Part shown: positions 18,745-28,486 of the stretch, piece by piece | Layout: each line of letters starts with the position of its first letter | Numbering within the stretch: the first letter of the stretch is position 1 | Assembly (NCBI RefSeq): GCF_014284275.1 | Contig: NZ_JACOFU010000008.1 | Span: 1 to 64,000, forward strand | Source: Affinundibacterium amnicola | GTDB lineage: Bacteria > Pseudomonadota > Gammaproteobacteria > Burkholderiales > Burkholderiaceae_D | Length of the DNA stretch: 64,000 bases | Direction: 5' to 3' | The notes under the pieces: generated by a model | Told to the model about the DNA's origin: nothing | What the model saw: only the letters and a program-made list of their open reading frames with translations | Databases searched by the model: none | Program-made: the position numbers and the translations under genes

Positions 18745-20145
18745 ATGAATCTCCAAACTCTCCATCTGTTTCTGAATATCGGTCTTGCTGCGGCTGCCTG
18801 CGGCCTTCTATATTGGATGCAAACCAAGCACATCTCTTTTACCAAAAGAGTGTTTGTTGGCTTAATCATTGGCAGCTTACTTGGGGCCTCATTCCAATTG
18901 ATTTATGGTGCTGGCTCTGCAAGCATTCAAAGCACAAATGCCTATCTGGACATTATTGGTAGCGGCTACGTGAAACTGCTGCAGATGGTAGTTATCCCCC
19001 TAATTTTGGTATCAATTATCAGTGCCATCTTAAAATTGAAAGATGTCAGCGCACTAGGAAAAATCAGTACCCTAACGATAGGGACACTCATTGGCACAAC
19101 GATCATCGCGGCGCTGATTGGCCTTTTAATGGCAAAAGCATATGGATTAACGACTTTAGGACTAAATTACAGCTCCGCTGAGTTTGCACGCGGACAATAC
19201 CTTGAAGGCACATTGGCGAGTGCCAAAGCGATCACCCTTCCAAGCATGTTGTTGAGCTTTATTCCTGAAAATCCTTTTTTGGATATGACAGGTGCTCGTA
19301 AGACATCGACGATCGCAGTCGTGATTTTTGCAATTCTCATTGGGATCGCCGCCACCGGTATCGCAGAAAAGAAAGCAGAAGCATTTAAATCATTTAGCCA
19401 CTTCATCGAAGTGGCACAAACAATTGTGATGCGTTTAGTGACGATTATTTTGCGCTTAACGCCGTATGGCGTGTTTGCCTTGATAACGCAAGTCGTCGCG
19501 AAGTCCAACAAAAACGACATCTTAAACTTGATCAATTTTGTCTTAGCCTCATACAGCGCCATATTTATTATGTTCGGCATTCATCTGGCAATTGTCGCTG
19601 CATGTGGTTTGAATCCTAAACGCTATTTACAAAAGATCTTCCCAGTTCTGGTTTTTGCATTCACCTCACGCACTAGCGCTGGCGCAATTCCAATGAGCGT
19701 ACAAATTCAACATCAACGCTTAGGTACACCAGAAGGCATCGCCAACTTTGCCGCCTCTTTCGGCTCCACCATGGGTCAAAATGGTTGCGCCGGCATTTAT
19801 CCAGCAATGCTGGCATTTATGATTGCACCTTCAGTAGGAATCGATCCTATGTCAATGTCCTTCATTGCATCCCTAGTGGGAATTATCGCAATCAGTTCAA
19901 TTGGGATCGCAGGAGTTGGTGGTGGTGCGACGTTTGCGGCCCTAATTGTTTTGTCATCGCTAGACTTACCCGTTGCTTTAGCTGGCTTATTGATTTCTAT
20001 TGAGCCACTGATTGATATGGGTAGAACTGCATTGAATGTGAGTGGATCAATTACAGCTGGAACTGTGACTAGCCGGGTGCTAGGAGAAACGGATATGTCC
20101 AAATTTAATGATGATCAAATGACTTTAGATGTAAACCAAACTTGA
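18745..20145 (+). CDS. tcyP: L-cystine:cation symporter, TcyP type
   Basis: A 466-residue inner-membrane symporter of the dicarboxylate/amino acid:cation (DAACS) family. It has an N-terminal helix, the VKLLQMVVIPLILVSIISA segment, and the re-entrant loop regions FTSRTSAGAIPMS and ASFGSTMGQNGCAGIYPAM. The last two, with the Asn-Gly-Cys, resemble TcyP/YdjN cystine carriers more than glutamate or succinate carriers. Length equals that of E. coli TcyP. Single gene, 107 bases after the dehydrogenase. Cystine as substrate is by family resemblance. Confidence 0.82.
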   Translation: MNLQTLHLFLNIGLAAAACGLLYWMQTKHISFTKRVFVGLIIGSLLGASFQLIYGAGSASIQSTNAYLDIIGSGYVKLLQMVVIPLILVSIISAILKLKDVSALGKISTLTIGTLIGTTIIAALIGLLMAKAYGLTTLGLNYSSAEFARGQYLEGTLASAKAITLPSMLLSFIPENPFLDMTGARKTSTIAVVIFAILIGIAATGIAEKKAEAFKSFSHFIEVAQTIVMRLVTIILRLTPYGVFALITQVVAKSNKNDILNLINFVLASYSAIFIMFGIHLAIVAACGLNPKRYLQKIFPVLVFAFTSRTSAGAIPMSVQIQHQRLGTPEGIANFAASFGSTMGQNGCAGIYPAMLAFMIAPSVGIDPMSMSFIASLVGIIAISSIGIAGVGGGATFAALIVLSSLDLPVALAGLLISIEPLIDMGRTALNVSGSITAGTVTSRVLGETDMSKFNDDQMTLDVNQT

Positions 20146-20455
20146 GATTCGCACAACGCAGCTTAATTTGCGATGAGACATTGAATCTATACTCACGTCT
20201 CATCAGCATTGATTTTAAATTTCGACAAGAACCAGAACAACTAACATCGTTACATGAATTTAGATTTTCTTTTCATTATTGAACAATATGCAGGATATTA
20301 CGTCTTCTAACATTTTGAGTTGTCAGACGAGATGTAAGTGCGTATGTTTTTTTGGCGAGCTACTGAATCTGATTTCATGCATATATCTGAATAAACAAAG
20401 AAAATAGACATATCACTACAACAAAAACTCATTCACCAAAATTCAATCAAAATAT

Positions 20456-20475
20456 CTGAAAATCATCATTTTCAG
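20456..20475. repeat. Small inverted repeat, half-copied at 24103
   Basis: CTGAAAAT, a CATC spacer and ATTTTCAG form a perfect 8-bp inverted repeat. The first 16 bases (CTGAAAATCATCATTT) recur exactly at 24103-24118, on the other side of the TonB-receptor gene. No function can be assigned. Confidence 0.6.
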
Positions 20476-20592
20476 CTCTATAAGCATAGATTCATTCTTG
20501 ACTGTGCTTAACTACCGTCATCAAAAGCCATCAAGTAGTTTGCAATAGTTTAAATATCTTTATCAAATGACGAAGTAAGCAATCGAAAAAGA

Positions 20593-20624
20593 AACAGCCC
20601 TATCGCACGTGCGACAGGGCTGTT
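20593..20624 (-). terminator. Terminator of TonB-receptor gene 1
   Basis: AACAGCCCTATCGCAC and GTGCGACAGGGCTGTT form a 16-bp near-perfect palindrome. On the minus strand it is followed by TTTCTTTTTC. It lies about 95 bases past the receptor stop codon. Confidence 0.8.
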
Positions 20625-20718
20625 AATTTTAAACATGCGCCGTTCAATATCCTACAAAATACTTATCTGAACGGCATTTCCGATTTCTCGTTTTTTTCTA
20701 TCTTAAAATTTCTAAGAA

Positions 20719-23700
20719 TTAGAATTTATGGTCATACTGCACGGTAATACGACCAGAACGTCCTGCGTTATAAGCATTAACACCGCCATACAATGCTGAT
20801 TGAATCTTAGCACCTGTGTTATACACTTCATTCACTTTGGTTACGTATTGATTATCGAATAAGTTAAAAATATCCATTTTGACAGACATACCTTTCAAGA
20901 AATCAGGCTTGTAAGCTAAATTGACATCGATCTGATTTTCCCATGCAGTCCGTCCCAAGCTACCACGCGGTGTTACAACGTTCTTCGTGTAGTCAGCACC
21001 ACCACCACAGAAGAAATTCGCATTAGAGTAATTTGGGTTGTACGGATCAGCCGGATTTGGCGGGATAGAATGCGAACCTTGGCAAGAAATTGGACGACCA
21101 GAAGCCAATATCAAATTTGCACCGATAGTGAGCTGGCTAGAGATGTCATAAAAACCGAAGGCTTTTATTTGATGTGTTCTATCGTTTGGCAATAAACCAT
21201 CACCACCAATTGCCTGCTCTTTGTAATCCCAAGTAGCAGTCATAGCGATATCACCTTGTGCACCATTACCATCGGATCGGGTTTGACCTTCTGTATTACC
21301 TTTATTACGTGACAAGGTGTAGTTGACACGACCATACCAGCCATTGACATACGGATGTTCAACAAAGAAATCAAGAGCTGCATATGAACGAGTCGCCTTA
21401 GGGAAACCTAAGTCTGCTGCTGTTAACGCTACCGTGTGATACTTTTTACGCGCTTGTGCAGGATCGGCATCAGCGAAATCGACAATAAAGGTATTATTCA
21501 GTCCTGGATTGAATAATTGGCAACCATGTGGCTCTTCAGCACCTGAGTAATTACTATAGTCAACATTGTTTTTCTTCGCCCAAGCCACAAATGGGCGATT
21601 GTCGCAAAGATCATCGATTGAGGACTTGAGCAAACGGTAAGTACCTTTAACACCGAAATTCAAGCTTGTAGAGTGTGCTTTTTCGAAGCCAAGGCTAATT
21701 TCATCTTGATAGTTCGATTTCAAACCTTTGGCTGCAAGCGTCTTACCATCATATGGTTGACCATACTCACCATTTTGCGAAATTGGCTTACTTATCTCCG
21801 TAAGACCTGTAGGTAAACCATTCGAATCTGTACCTGTATATACATAGTATTGAGAAGTATTTAATGGACCATTCGCTCCACGCAATGCCATCATTGCTGG
21901 CAATGGCACATTATATCGACCTGCACTTCCAAATACTTTCAAAGAAGCATCATTATTAACATCCCATACCGCTTGGAAACGAGGGGCAATCTGATTCTTC
22001 ATTTCAATATACTTCTCTTTACTACTATTGGCATTAAAATAAGATTCTGCACGCAAACCAAACGTCAACAAAATATTTTTGGTTGCTTGATATCTATCTT
22101 CGATGTACTGAGCATTCTGTCCAGCGTAGGCGTTCGAAATTGTTTTATTAAGATTTTTACCTACATAATAACCTTCAGCCGCAAAACCACCATATGGAGT
22201 CAAAGGTGGTAACACGCCACCAGCAACAGGTGTATTGCCAGATGGTGTTAATGAACGTGCGTAAACCCAAGACCCGCCACCAGCTGTCTGTGAGCCATGA
22301 TTTAATGAGCTCATTTCTACTTTATCAATACCACCACGGATAGTGTGCTGACCAATACGGTATTCCAAATCCAAACGATAGGACTTCACATCTGACTTTG
22401 CATCAGGGCTAATTTGGGCAGCAGTAATGGTTTGACCTGAATTATAGTTTAAGCCTTTTACACGATTATCTGGTTCAGCAAAGACTTGAAACAGATTTGG
22501 GTTGTATCCTGCAGGTACTTGCTTTAAGGATTGCTTCGTTTGTCCAGCCAAAGCTGTCAATGTTAAGTTGTCCGTGAAATTACCGATGTAACGCAGAATC
22601 TTGGAAGAACCGCCGTTTGAACCTTCGGTCAATTCTCTGTAATTGGAGGAATTTACCTTTGTTCCAACAACTCTAGTGTCGTAATTGTACGATTTATATC
22701 TTTCATCAGTTTTTGGCAAATCACCTAGTGCTGTGAATTCGATGCGATGATCGTCTGAAATATTCCAATCCAGTTTAGCCATGTAGCGATGCAGCTTGTT
22801 TTCTCTTTCAAACCATCCATTGCCCGCTAAGCTAGTAGAAGTTCTGGCTTGATTTACACCGGAAGTTTCAGTGCGCGTCGCTTCCGCTGACACAAACATA
22901 AACAATTTATCTTCGATAATCGGACCACCAACATAAGCACCCAACAGCATTACATCAGCCTTGTTGTCTTCACGGCGCACGTTTAAAGTACCGTCGGTCG
23001 CCTTTGTGTTAGTTGCGCCAATCACTGGATAGTACAAATCCTTCGGCTTTGAGCGGAAAGCGTTAGGTGACCAAGATGCCATTGCACCTGTCTCCCACTT
23101 ATTTGTACCACTCTTGGTAGTAACGTTTACAACACCACCAACCGAACGGCCGAATTCTGCGCCAAATCCACCGACTAAAACTTGCGCCTGTGAAATTGCA
23201 CCAAAAGGTAATTCGGAAGAACCAAGTTGATTAAATGAGTTGGTGACTGCGTAACCATTGATGTAGTAGGAGTTCTCAGACGCGCCACCACCGGCGAAAC
23301 TAGCCGCAGGATAACCAGGATCTGATTTCGTGGTATTTGGTGCTAACTGAACAACTGCTTGAATATTACGACCGATTGGCAACTTATCAAGTTCTTTTGC
23401 AGTAAAGGTCGCGCCGTTACTCGCGTTGGTCACATCTATGCGAGTACGTTTTGCGGAAACTTGTACCGTTTGCACACCAGCTGTACTCAAAATTGCTTCT
23501 GAACCTTGGCCAGCTAATACTTCAACAGTGCCTGAGCTAACGATGGACTTGTCTTTCAAAGCAGTGACTTCGTATGGGCCAGGCTGCAAAGCAGTAGCTT
23601 GAAATCTACCGTCAGCTCCAATTGTGGCCGTACGTATTGAATTTGTCGCTGTGTTCTTAATGATAACGTTATTCGCTGAGCCAGGAACCACACTTCCGTG

Positions 23701-23832
23701 CAAAGTACCCGCGGCGTTTGACTGAGCCATCGCCTCAGGCATTACGCCAATAGTCAAAACGCTTGCACCAAATGCCAAAACCAAGGCATGTGCAACTAAG
23801 CTTTTCTTGAAAATAATATTTCTTTTAGACAT
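20719..23832 (-). CDS. Oar-like TonB-dependent outer-membrane receptor 1
   Basis: A 1037-residue outer-membrane receptor. The N-terminus is a signal peptide (MSKRNIIFKKSLVAHALVL, cut near AMAQS), then a carboxypeptidase-regulatory-like beta domain (about 40-125), the plug domain with YYINGYAVTNSFNQLG and GGFGAEFGRSVGGVVNVTTK, and a long beta-barrel ending in the usual terminal Phe (YDHKF). Such Oar-type receptors import large ligands through TonB, or act in outer-membrane protein secretion; the ligand is unknown. The ATG at 23832 was chosen because it begins the signal peptide and AAAAGG lies before it; the frame runs 17 codons further up. It is about 30-40% similar by eye to receptor 2. Confidence 0.92.
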   Translation of the reverse strand: MSKRNIIFKKSLVAHALVLAFGASVLTIGVMPEAMAQSNAAGTLHGSVVPGSANNVIIKNTATNSIRTATIGADGRFQATALQPGPYEVTALKDKSIVSSGTVEVLAGQGSEAILSTAGVQTVQVSAKRTRIDVTNASNGATFTAKELDKLPIGRNIQAVVQLAPNTTKSDPGYPAASFAGGGASENSYYINGYAVTNSFNQLGSSELPFGAISQAQVLVGGFGAEFGRSVGGVVNVTTKSGTNKWETGAMASWSPNAFRSKPKDLYYPVIGATNTKATDGTLNVRREDNKADVMLLGAYVGGPIIEDKLFMFVSAEATRTETSGVNQARTSTSLAGNGWFERENKLHRYMAKLDWNISDDHRIEFTALGDLPKTDERYKSYNYDTRVVGTKVNSSNYRELTEGSNGGSSKILRYIGNFTDNLTLTALAGQTKQSLKQVPAGYNPNLFQVFAEPDNRVKGLNYNSGQTITAAQISPDAKSDVKSYRLDLEYRIGQHTIRGGIDKVEMSSLNHGSQTAGGGSWVYARSLTPSGNTPVAGGVLPPLTPYGGFAAEGYYVGKNLNKTISNAYAGQNAQYIEDRYQATKNILLTFGLRAESYFNANSSKEKYIEMKNQIAPRFQAVWDVNNDASLKVFGSAGRYNVPLPAMMALRGANGPLNTSQYYVYTGTDSNGLPTGLTEISKPISQNGEYGQPYDGKTLAAKGLKSNYQDEISLGFEKAHSTSLNFGVKGTYRLLKSSIDDLCDNRPFVAWAKKNNVDYSNYSGAEEPHGCQLFNPGLNNTFIVDFADADPAQARKKYHTVALTAADLGFPKATRSYAALDFFVEHPYVNGWYGRVNYTLSRNKGNTEGQTRSDGNGAQGDIAMTATWDYKEQAIGGDGLLPNDRTHQIKAFGFYDISSQLTIGANLILASGRPISCQGSHSIPPNPADPYNPNYSNANFFCGGGADYTKNVVTPRGSLGRTAWENQIDVNLAYKPDFLKGMSVKMDIFNLFDNQYVTKVNEVYNTGAKIQSALYGGVNAYNAGRSGRITVQYDHKF

Positions 23833-24034
23833 GTAATTACCTTTTAAATTTATTAACCAAATTCCGTGTTTGGATAAAGCCATAGCAACTTCGATTTGTT
23901 GGTCGACACAGCCTTAAACGCACACCCAACTTTATTGAAATTAACAGAAGAATGTGGACATGTAACAAGATTTCATTGCGAAAATTACATTTCAATTGCA
24001 GAGATAACAAACTATGAAATTGCAGGAAAAGTCG

Positions 24035-24074
24035 CTCTAAGATGAAAACATTTTTTGACTCTAACTGTCAATTT
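24035..24074 (-). promoter_or_regulatory. Shared upstream block of receptor 1, with TTGACA
   Basis: On the minus strand AAATTGACA is followed by an AAAAAATG stretch, a TCAT and AGAG. The same pattern with the same spacing lies upstream of receptor 2 (27933-27972). TTGACA looks like a -35 element, but no good -10 stands 16-18 bases later, so it may be a promoter of another class or an activator site. It lies 234 bases before the ATG, implying a long leader. Confidence 0.4.
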
Positions 24075-24591
24075 GATTCAAAAATGATTACCAATGAAAT
24101 TACTGAAAATCATCATTTAAATGAAATCTGATTTATCTATTTTAAGAAATATTCCTATGTAAAATTGTACTTTATTTATATTTCCCAATGAAAAATCACA
24201 ATAAATTCGACAAATATGGCTTTAAGCAGATTTTTATTTAGCTACATCTTTCGCCGACACATATTAATCAGGCATTTCAGATATGACTTTTTCTGCAACT
24301 TGAATCGAACAAAAATACAACACTTTAATCGTTAGTATGCACGTCAACAAAATCAAGAATGCTGCTATCAATCACCAATATCGAGTGTTTTTTGTCAATG
24401 ATCAGTATTAATATCTTGCGGGTAGTGAGAGAGTCATTTGGGTAGCTACTCTAAGTGACCTTAGTCAAACTCTATTTAAAGCAACGCCACACTTATATAT
24501 CCGTATATCGGTCGCTCACCACACTTGGCGAACTCTAAAAACCTACAGAAAAAGAGGTTCACCATCTAACCTAGGCATCAGTTCAACGGCA

Positions 24592-24629
24592 CAAAAAAAA
24601 AGCCCGATGAGAAACTCATCGGGCTTTTT
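24592..24629 (-). terminator. Terminator of TonB-receptor gene 2
   Basis: An 11-bp perfect stem (AGCCCGATGAG at 24601-24611, CTCATCGGGCT at 24615-24625) has a 3-base loop and a run of nine T on the minus strand. It lies about 55 bases past the stop of receptor 2. Confidence 0.93.
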
Positions 24630-24680
24630 CACTCATTACAACAACCAATTCCCATCCATACAGGATGAGAATCTAAGCTC

Positions 24681-27600
24681 TTAGAACTCGTAACGGCCTG
24701 TGAAGCGAATTGAACGTGGTGCTTGGAAAGAAGTTGGTTGTCCATAGTTAGGATTACGTTTGCCGATCGCAACCGTATCCCGACTGTAGTCGTTCTGTTC
24801 AACGACTTCTACCGGACGTTGGCTATTGAATAGATTGAAAATATCCATTGCCAAAGTCAACTTACCATGAGCAATTTTTGGCATGTAGGCCAATTGGAAG
24901 TCAACTGTTCCAATCCATGGCGTTTCGCCGGCAGTTCCGCGAGGTACCAGAACAGATTTGCCTTCTTTATTCAAACAATAGTAAGACGAAGCTGTTGTGT
25001 AGTTTTGGGCATCACTGTAGTCAGGGCGATATGAAGGTACGTAACCGATACAACTAGTTGGACGACCAGAAGTCACCATCGCATTGAAACCTGCACGTAA
25101 GGTATCGGTAATCGCATAATTACCAAATACTTTGAAGGTATGACGGCGATCATTCGACAAACGACCATCAGAACCATCTGTTAACGAACCAAAGTCGAAA
25201 TCTTGTGTAATACCAGCATCTTCTTGGTTAATAACAGAGTTCACATAACCTTCGGCAGTACCTGTGGTTTTCGATAATACATAAGACGCACTCATACCCC
25301 ACTTGCCATCATATGGACGATCTAATGTGAATTCCAATGAATTGTGCAGACGTGTGTACTTCGCCAAGCCTAAGTACTTTGCTGGTACAGTCGATTGAAC
25401 CAATTTTCCATCATTATTCACGTCAATCATCAAAGTAACGTCATTACCAGGATTGACCATCATGCAAGTAGCCATCGTGCTTGAGTCAAACTTTGTATAA
25501 CCCTTGTCTTTTGCCCAATTTTCAAAACCAATATGCGAGCAGTAGTCATCCATACCATCATTGATACGACGGTGTATGCCTTTTACGCCAACAACCCATT
25601 CTTTAGTGATCGCACGTTGGAAACCAAGCATCACTTCGTCTTGGTTCATAGGCTTCAAATTAATGTCAGCAATCGTTGCTGGATTTGGCAAAGAGCCATC
25701 ACTTGTAATTTGCGGCGTACCTATAGACGCAGTGAGTCCCACTGGCGCTTGAGTGACTGGATCTTTCGAAGTGTAACCATAAAATTGCTGTACGAAAGAT
25801 TCGCCACGTGTGGCACGAATATTTGTATTTGATGCCACTGGGATAAAGTAGCGTCCCAAATTACCGAATACTTTGGTATCACCCGCGCCAGTTAAATCAT
25901 AAGCAAAGCCTAAACGAGGCGCAAGCATACGATCTTTTTTGATAAAGCTAATACCATCAGCATTTTTATTATCAAAAGTTTCAGCGCGCAATCCACCTGA
26001 AACGAATAAAGCCTTACTGACTTTCCAGTTATCTTCAACATAGAAAGCGGAGTTATTCACTTCAAATGCACCTGAAGTCGAAGCGCTTGTACGACCACGT
26101 ACATACCCTTTACCTGGAGCAACAGCACCAGCTACACCATTCACAGTGCCAGTTGGATTACCATTGTAATAACGCCAGTAAACGCCACCTGTGTATGGTG
26201 TTGAACCCGCTTGTGTTGATGTGAATCGTTGGTTATCTACACCTGCTCGAATGTTGTGATTGCCAATGTTGTAATCAATATCAAAACGATATGCACGGCG
26301 CTCATCTTTATCATCCGGTGCATTTGTGTCACGAACAGTAGGACCTGGGAATGGGCCAGACCAGCAGCCAACTTCATTTAACGCTTCATCAAGAACAACG
26401 GGGCAGCTTAAGGATTTGCGTGAATCAGTCACTCGACCCAAAAGATGATCAACTTTACCGACCAATCCAGATACTGTCAGATTATCTGTCACGTAGGCCG
26501 TGTATTTACCAATCAACACACTACCGCCGGACTCAACATTCCGAGTAACTTTTTCACCAACGTGACGTGTTGTATAAAAATATTGTGGATCTGAAACGAG
26601 TACACCTTCAGCATTTTTAATTTTTGGATGAGTATATGAATAAATATCAGACTCGTCCTTATTGGAGATCGCTGTCAATTCTAAACGATGCATATCAGAT
26701 GGCGTGAAATCCAACTTGATCATGCCATTTGGCTTACCGCCTTTTGAATTACTACTACTGTCTTTACCGAAGCTATTTGCACTAAAGCGATCTGCAGTCA
26801 CTAAACCGTAAACAAACAAGGTATCTTTAATGATCGGTCCACCGATATAAGCATTTGCTGTAACGGAGTCGGAAGTTCTGCCATCGTTGTAAATCGACCA
26901 TTTACTGTCCGGAAACTCTGGATCAAGGTTTCTAACATTTTTACGGTCACTTACGAATGCATTTGGATTCCAATAGACTGAGGCACCGCCCTTCCATTGA
27001 TTTGTACCACGCTTAGTGGACAAAGACACAATACCACCGAGTGAGCGACCATATTCCGCGCCATAGCCACCGGATTTAATTTGCTGAGAGCCGATTGCAT
27101 CAAACGGCAAGTTTGCGTAAGAAAGGAAATTACGAATATTTGTTACGTCAAAGCCATTGATGTAATAACCATTTTCCGCTACCGATGCACCACCAAAGGA
27201 AGGCAAATTACCTGCGCCTAAGTTAGGATCGCCCTTAGAAACGCCTGGAGCCAACATCGCAACAGCGTTAGGATCTTTAGCAACCGGCAAAGCAGACATT
27301 TGTTCTGCAGTAAATACCGTACTAGTTTCGGTACTATTCAAGTCGATCATTACGCGACGACCAGAAACAACCACTGTTTGCGGCGCATCATTGGTCGTCA
27401 TAACGACGCTTGTGCCTGAACCAATTGCTACAGTGATTTCTTTTGTGATACCAGCAGATGTGATTTTATAAACACCAGGAGGCATCTTGGAAACGCTGAA
27501 ACTACCATTACTATCGACGGTTACCACACGGCTCGATCCATTTTCAGGACTCACGATAGTAACTTTTTCACCCGCCTTGCCTTTACCATTAATTGAACCC

Positions 27601-27692
27601 TCGGCGCTTTGACCGTACGCTGTGCCTGTGGCAAGCATACCGACAGCAATTGCAATCGCACTGAGGCGAATACTGGAAGCTTTAAATTTCAT
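24681..27692 (-). CDS. Oar-like TonB-dependent outer-membrane receptor 2
   Basis: A 1003-residue receptor of the same class as receptor 1. It has a signal peptide (about 1-27, cut at AYGQS), a carboxypeptidase-regulatory-like domain (about 30-105, KMPPGVYKITSAG), a plug with YYINGFDVTNIRNFLSYANL and GGYGAEYGRSLGGIVSLSTK, and a beta-barrel ending in GRYEF with the terminal Phe. The ligand is unknown. Its own terminator lies downstream and a long AT-rich leader upstream, so it is transcribed separately from receptor 1. The pair may have come from a duplication, now diverged. Confidence 0.92.
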   Translation of the reverse strand: MKFKASSIRLSAIAIAVGMLATGTAYGQSAEGSINGKGKAGEKVTIVSPENGSSRVVTVDSNGSFSVSKMPPGVYKITSAGITKEITVAIGSGTSVVMTTNDAPQTVVVSGRRVMIDLNSTETSTVFTAEQMSALPVAKDPNAVAMLAPGVSKGDPNLGAGNLPSFGGASVAENGYYINGFDVTNIRNFLSYANLPFDAIGSQQIKSGGYGAEYGRSLGGIVSLSTKRGTNQWKGGASVYWNPNAFVSDRKNVRNLDPEFPDSKWSIYNDGRTSDSVTANAYIGGPIIKDTLFVYGLVTADRFSANSFGKDSSSNSKGGKPNGMIKLDFTPSDMHRLELTAISNKDESDIYSYTHPKIKNAEGVLVSDPQYFYTTRHVGEKVTRNVESGGSVLIGKYTAYVTDNLTVSGLVGKVDHLLGRVTDSRKSLSCPVVLDEALNEVGCWSGPFPGPTVRDTNAPDDKDERRAYRFDIDYNIGNHNIRAGVDNQRFTSTQAGSTPYTGGVYWRYYNGNPTGTVNGVAGAVAPGKGYVRGRTSASTSGAFEVNNSAFYVEDNWKVSKALFVSGGLRAETFDNKNADGISFIKKDRMLAPRLGFAYDLTGAGDTKVFGNLGRYFIPVASNTNIRATRGESFVQQFYGYTSKDPVTQAPVGLTASIGTPQITSDGSLPNPATIADINLKPMNQDEVMLGFQRAITKEWVVGVKGIHRRINDGMDDYCSHIGFENWAKDKGYTKFDSSTMATCMMVNPGNDVTLMIDVNNDGKLVQSTVPAKYLGLAKYTRLHNSLEFTLDRPYDGKWGMSASYVLSKTTGTAEGYVNSVINQEDAGITQDFDFGSLTDGSDGRLSNDRRHTFKVFGNYAITDTLRAGFNAMVTSGRPTSCIGYVPSYRPDYSDAQNYTTASSYYCLNKEGKSVLVPRGTAGETPWIGTVDFQLAYMPKIAHGKLTLAMDIFNLFNSQRPVEVVEQNDYSRDTVAIGKRNPNYGQPTSFQAPRSIRFTGRYEF

Positions 27693-28486
27693 TATTTCTC
27701 CTGAAAAACCATTTATTAATCATTATGTAGATGTTTTCTACTCAATTGGAACACGTCACCTGAGTTCAGCTATACCAAATTTTGTGCGTCCTAATCGACC
27801 CGCTCAATTTATGTCTTTTGCATTGCCTCAAACCAATATTAATAAAAACACGCTTTACTCAGTAATTAATACAGCAAGCCACTGATCAAATCGAATTTGC
27901 TTTTTTAAACATCGCTACAAGTAACAAAAAACCTCTCGTATGAGACCATTTTTTATCTTTGAATGTCAATTTTCTTAAACCAAAAAAAGACACTTTCACA
28001 TACTTAAAATACATATTTACATTTACATGACAATTTAGTTAATCTAATTAAAATTCAGATAATTACCGGAGAAACACCATTCAATAACTTGGTATCACTA
28101 TCATTTCTCCAATTTTATTCGGTTTTTTAAAGTGAAAAATTTCTTTGAAATAACAAAAAACCACGATTTCGATACTCTATTTTTTTGTCAAAATGTGCGA
28201 TAAAACAACAGAGTAACAACATAGCTAATTCTTCAATCAATTTATTTCATGAAAAAAGAGGATTAGCCCCCCCCAAGAATCACCTCGACGAACAAGTATT
28301 AAATAATTAATTACGTTCTTTTTTTGTTTGATTTTTTTCATTTCGCTGTAGCAATATGTAAAAAAACTTCGCTGCGATGTCGTCTTACGACCACAAAATG
28401 TACTTTCAATTTACGAACATTGGGATAATCTTCGCCAGATTATGAATTTATATAAATGATATTTAGCTTTATTTCGTTATATATAG
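27693..28486. other. AT-rich divergent region between receptor 2 and the broken receptor gene
   Basis: About 800 very AT-rich bases. Contents: the receptor 2 leader, the shared upstream block (27933-27972), several T- and A-runs, and an isolated run of eight C at 28267-28274. The missing signal-peptide region of the next gene is not found here in any frame. Confidence 0.6.
27933..27972 (-). promoter_or_regulatory. Shared upstream block of receptor 2, with TTGACA
   Basis: Minus-strand AAATTGACA with an AAAAAATG stretch, TCAT and GAGAG, matching the block before receptor 1 in order and spacing. It lies 272 bases before the ATG. Conservation between two otherwise diverged spacers suggests a common promoter or regulator site. 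Confidence 0.4.

Larger units (their letters stand above)
20146..20718. other. Convergent AT-rich spacer
   Basis: About 570 bases between the tcyP stop and the stop of the first TonB-dependent receptor. It contains a 20-base inverted repeat (20456-20475) and a terminator (20593-20624), listed separately. No reading frame looked real. Confidence 0.6.
23833..24680. other. AT-rich leader of TonB-receptor gene 1
   Basis: About 850 bases without a gene. From left to right it holds the long 5' leader of receptor 1, the upstream block at 24035-24074 that resembles the one before receptor 2, the copied 16-mer at 24103-24118, and at the far end the terminator of receptor 2. No small reading frame looked convincing. 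Confidence 0.6.

Noticed and set aside
27622..27885. Plus-strand frame over the start of receptor 2
   Set aside because: It overlaps the signal peptide of the receptor on the other strand and then runs into AT-rich leader; no coding signs.
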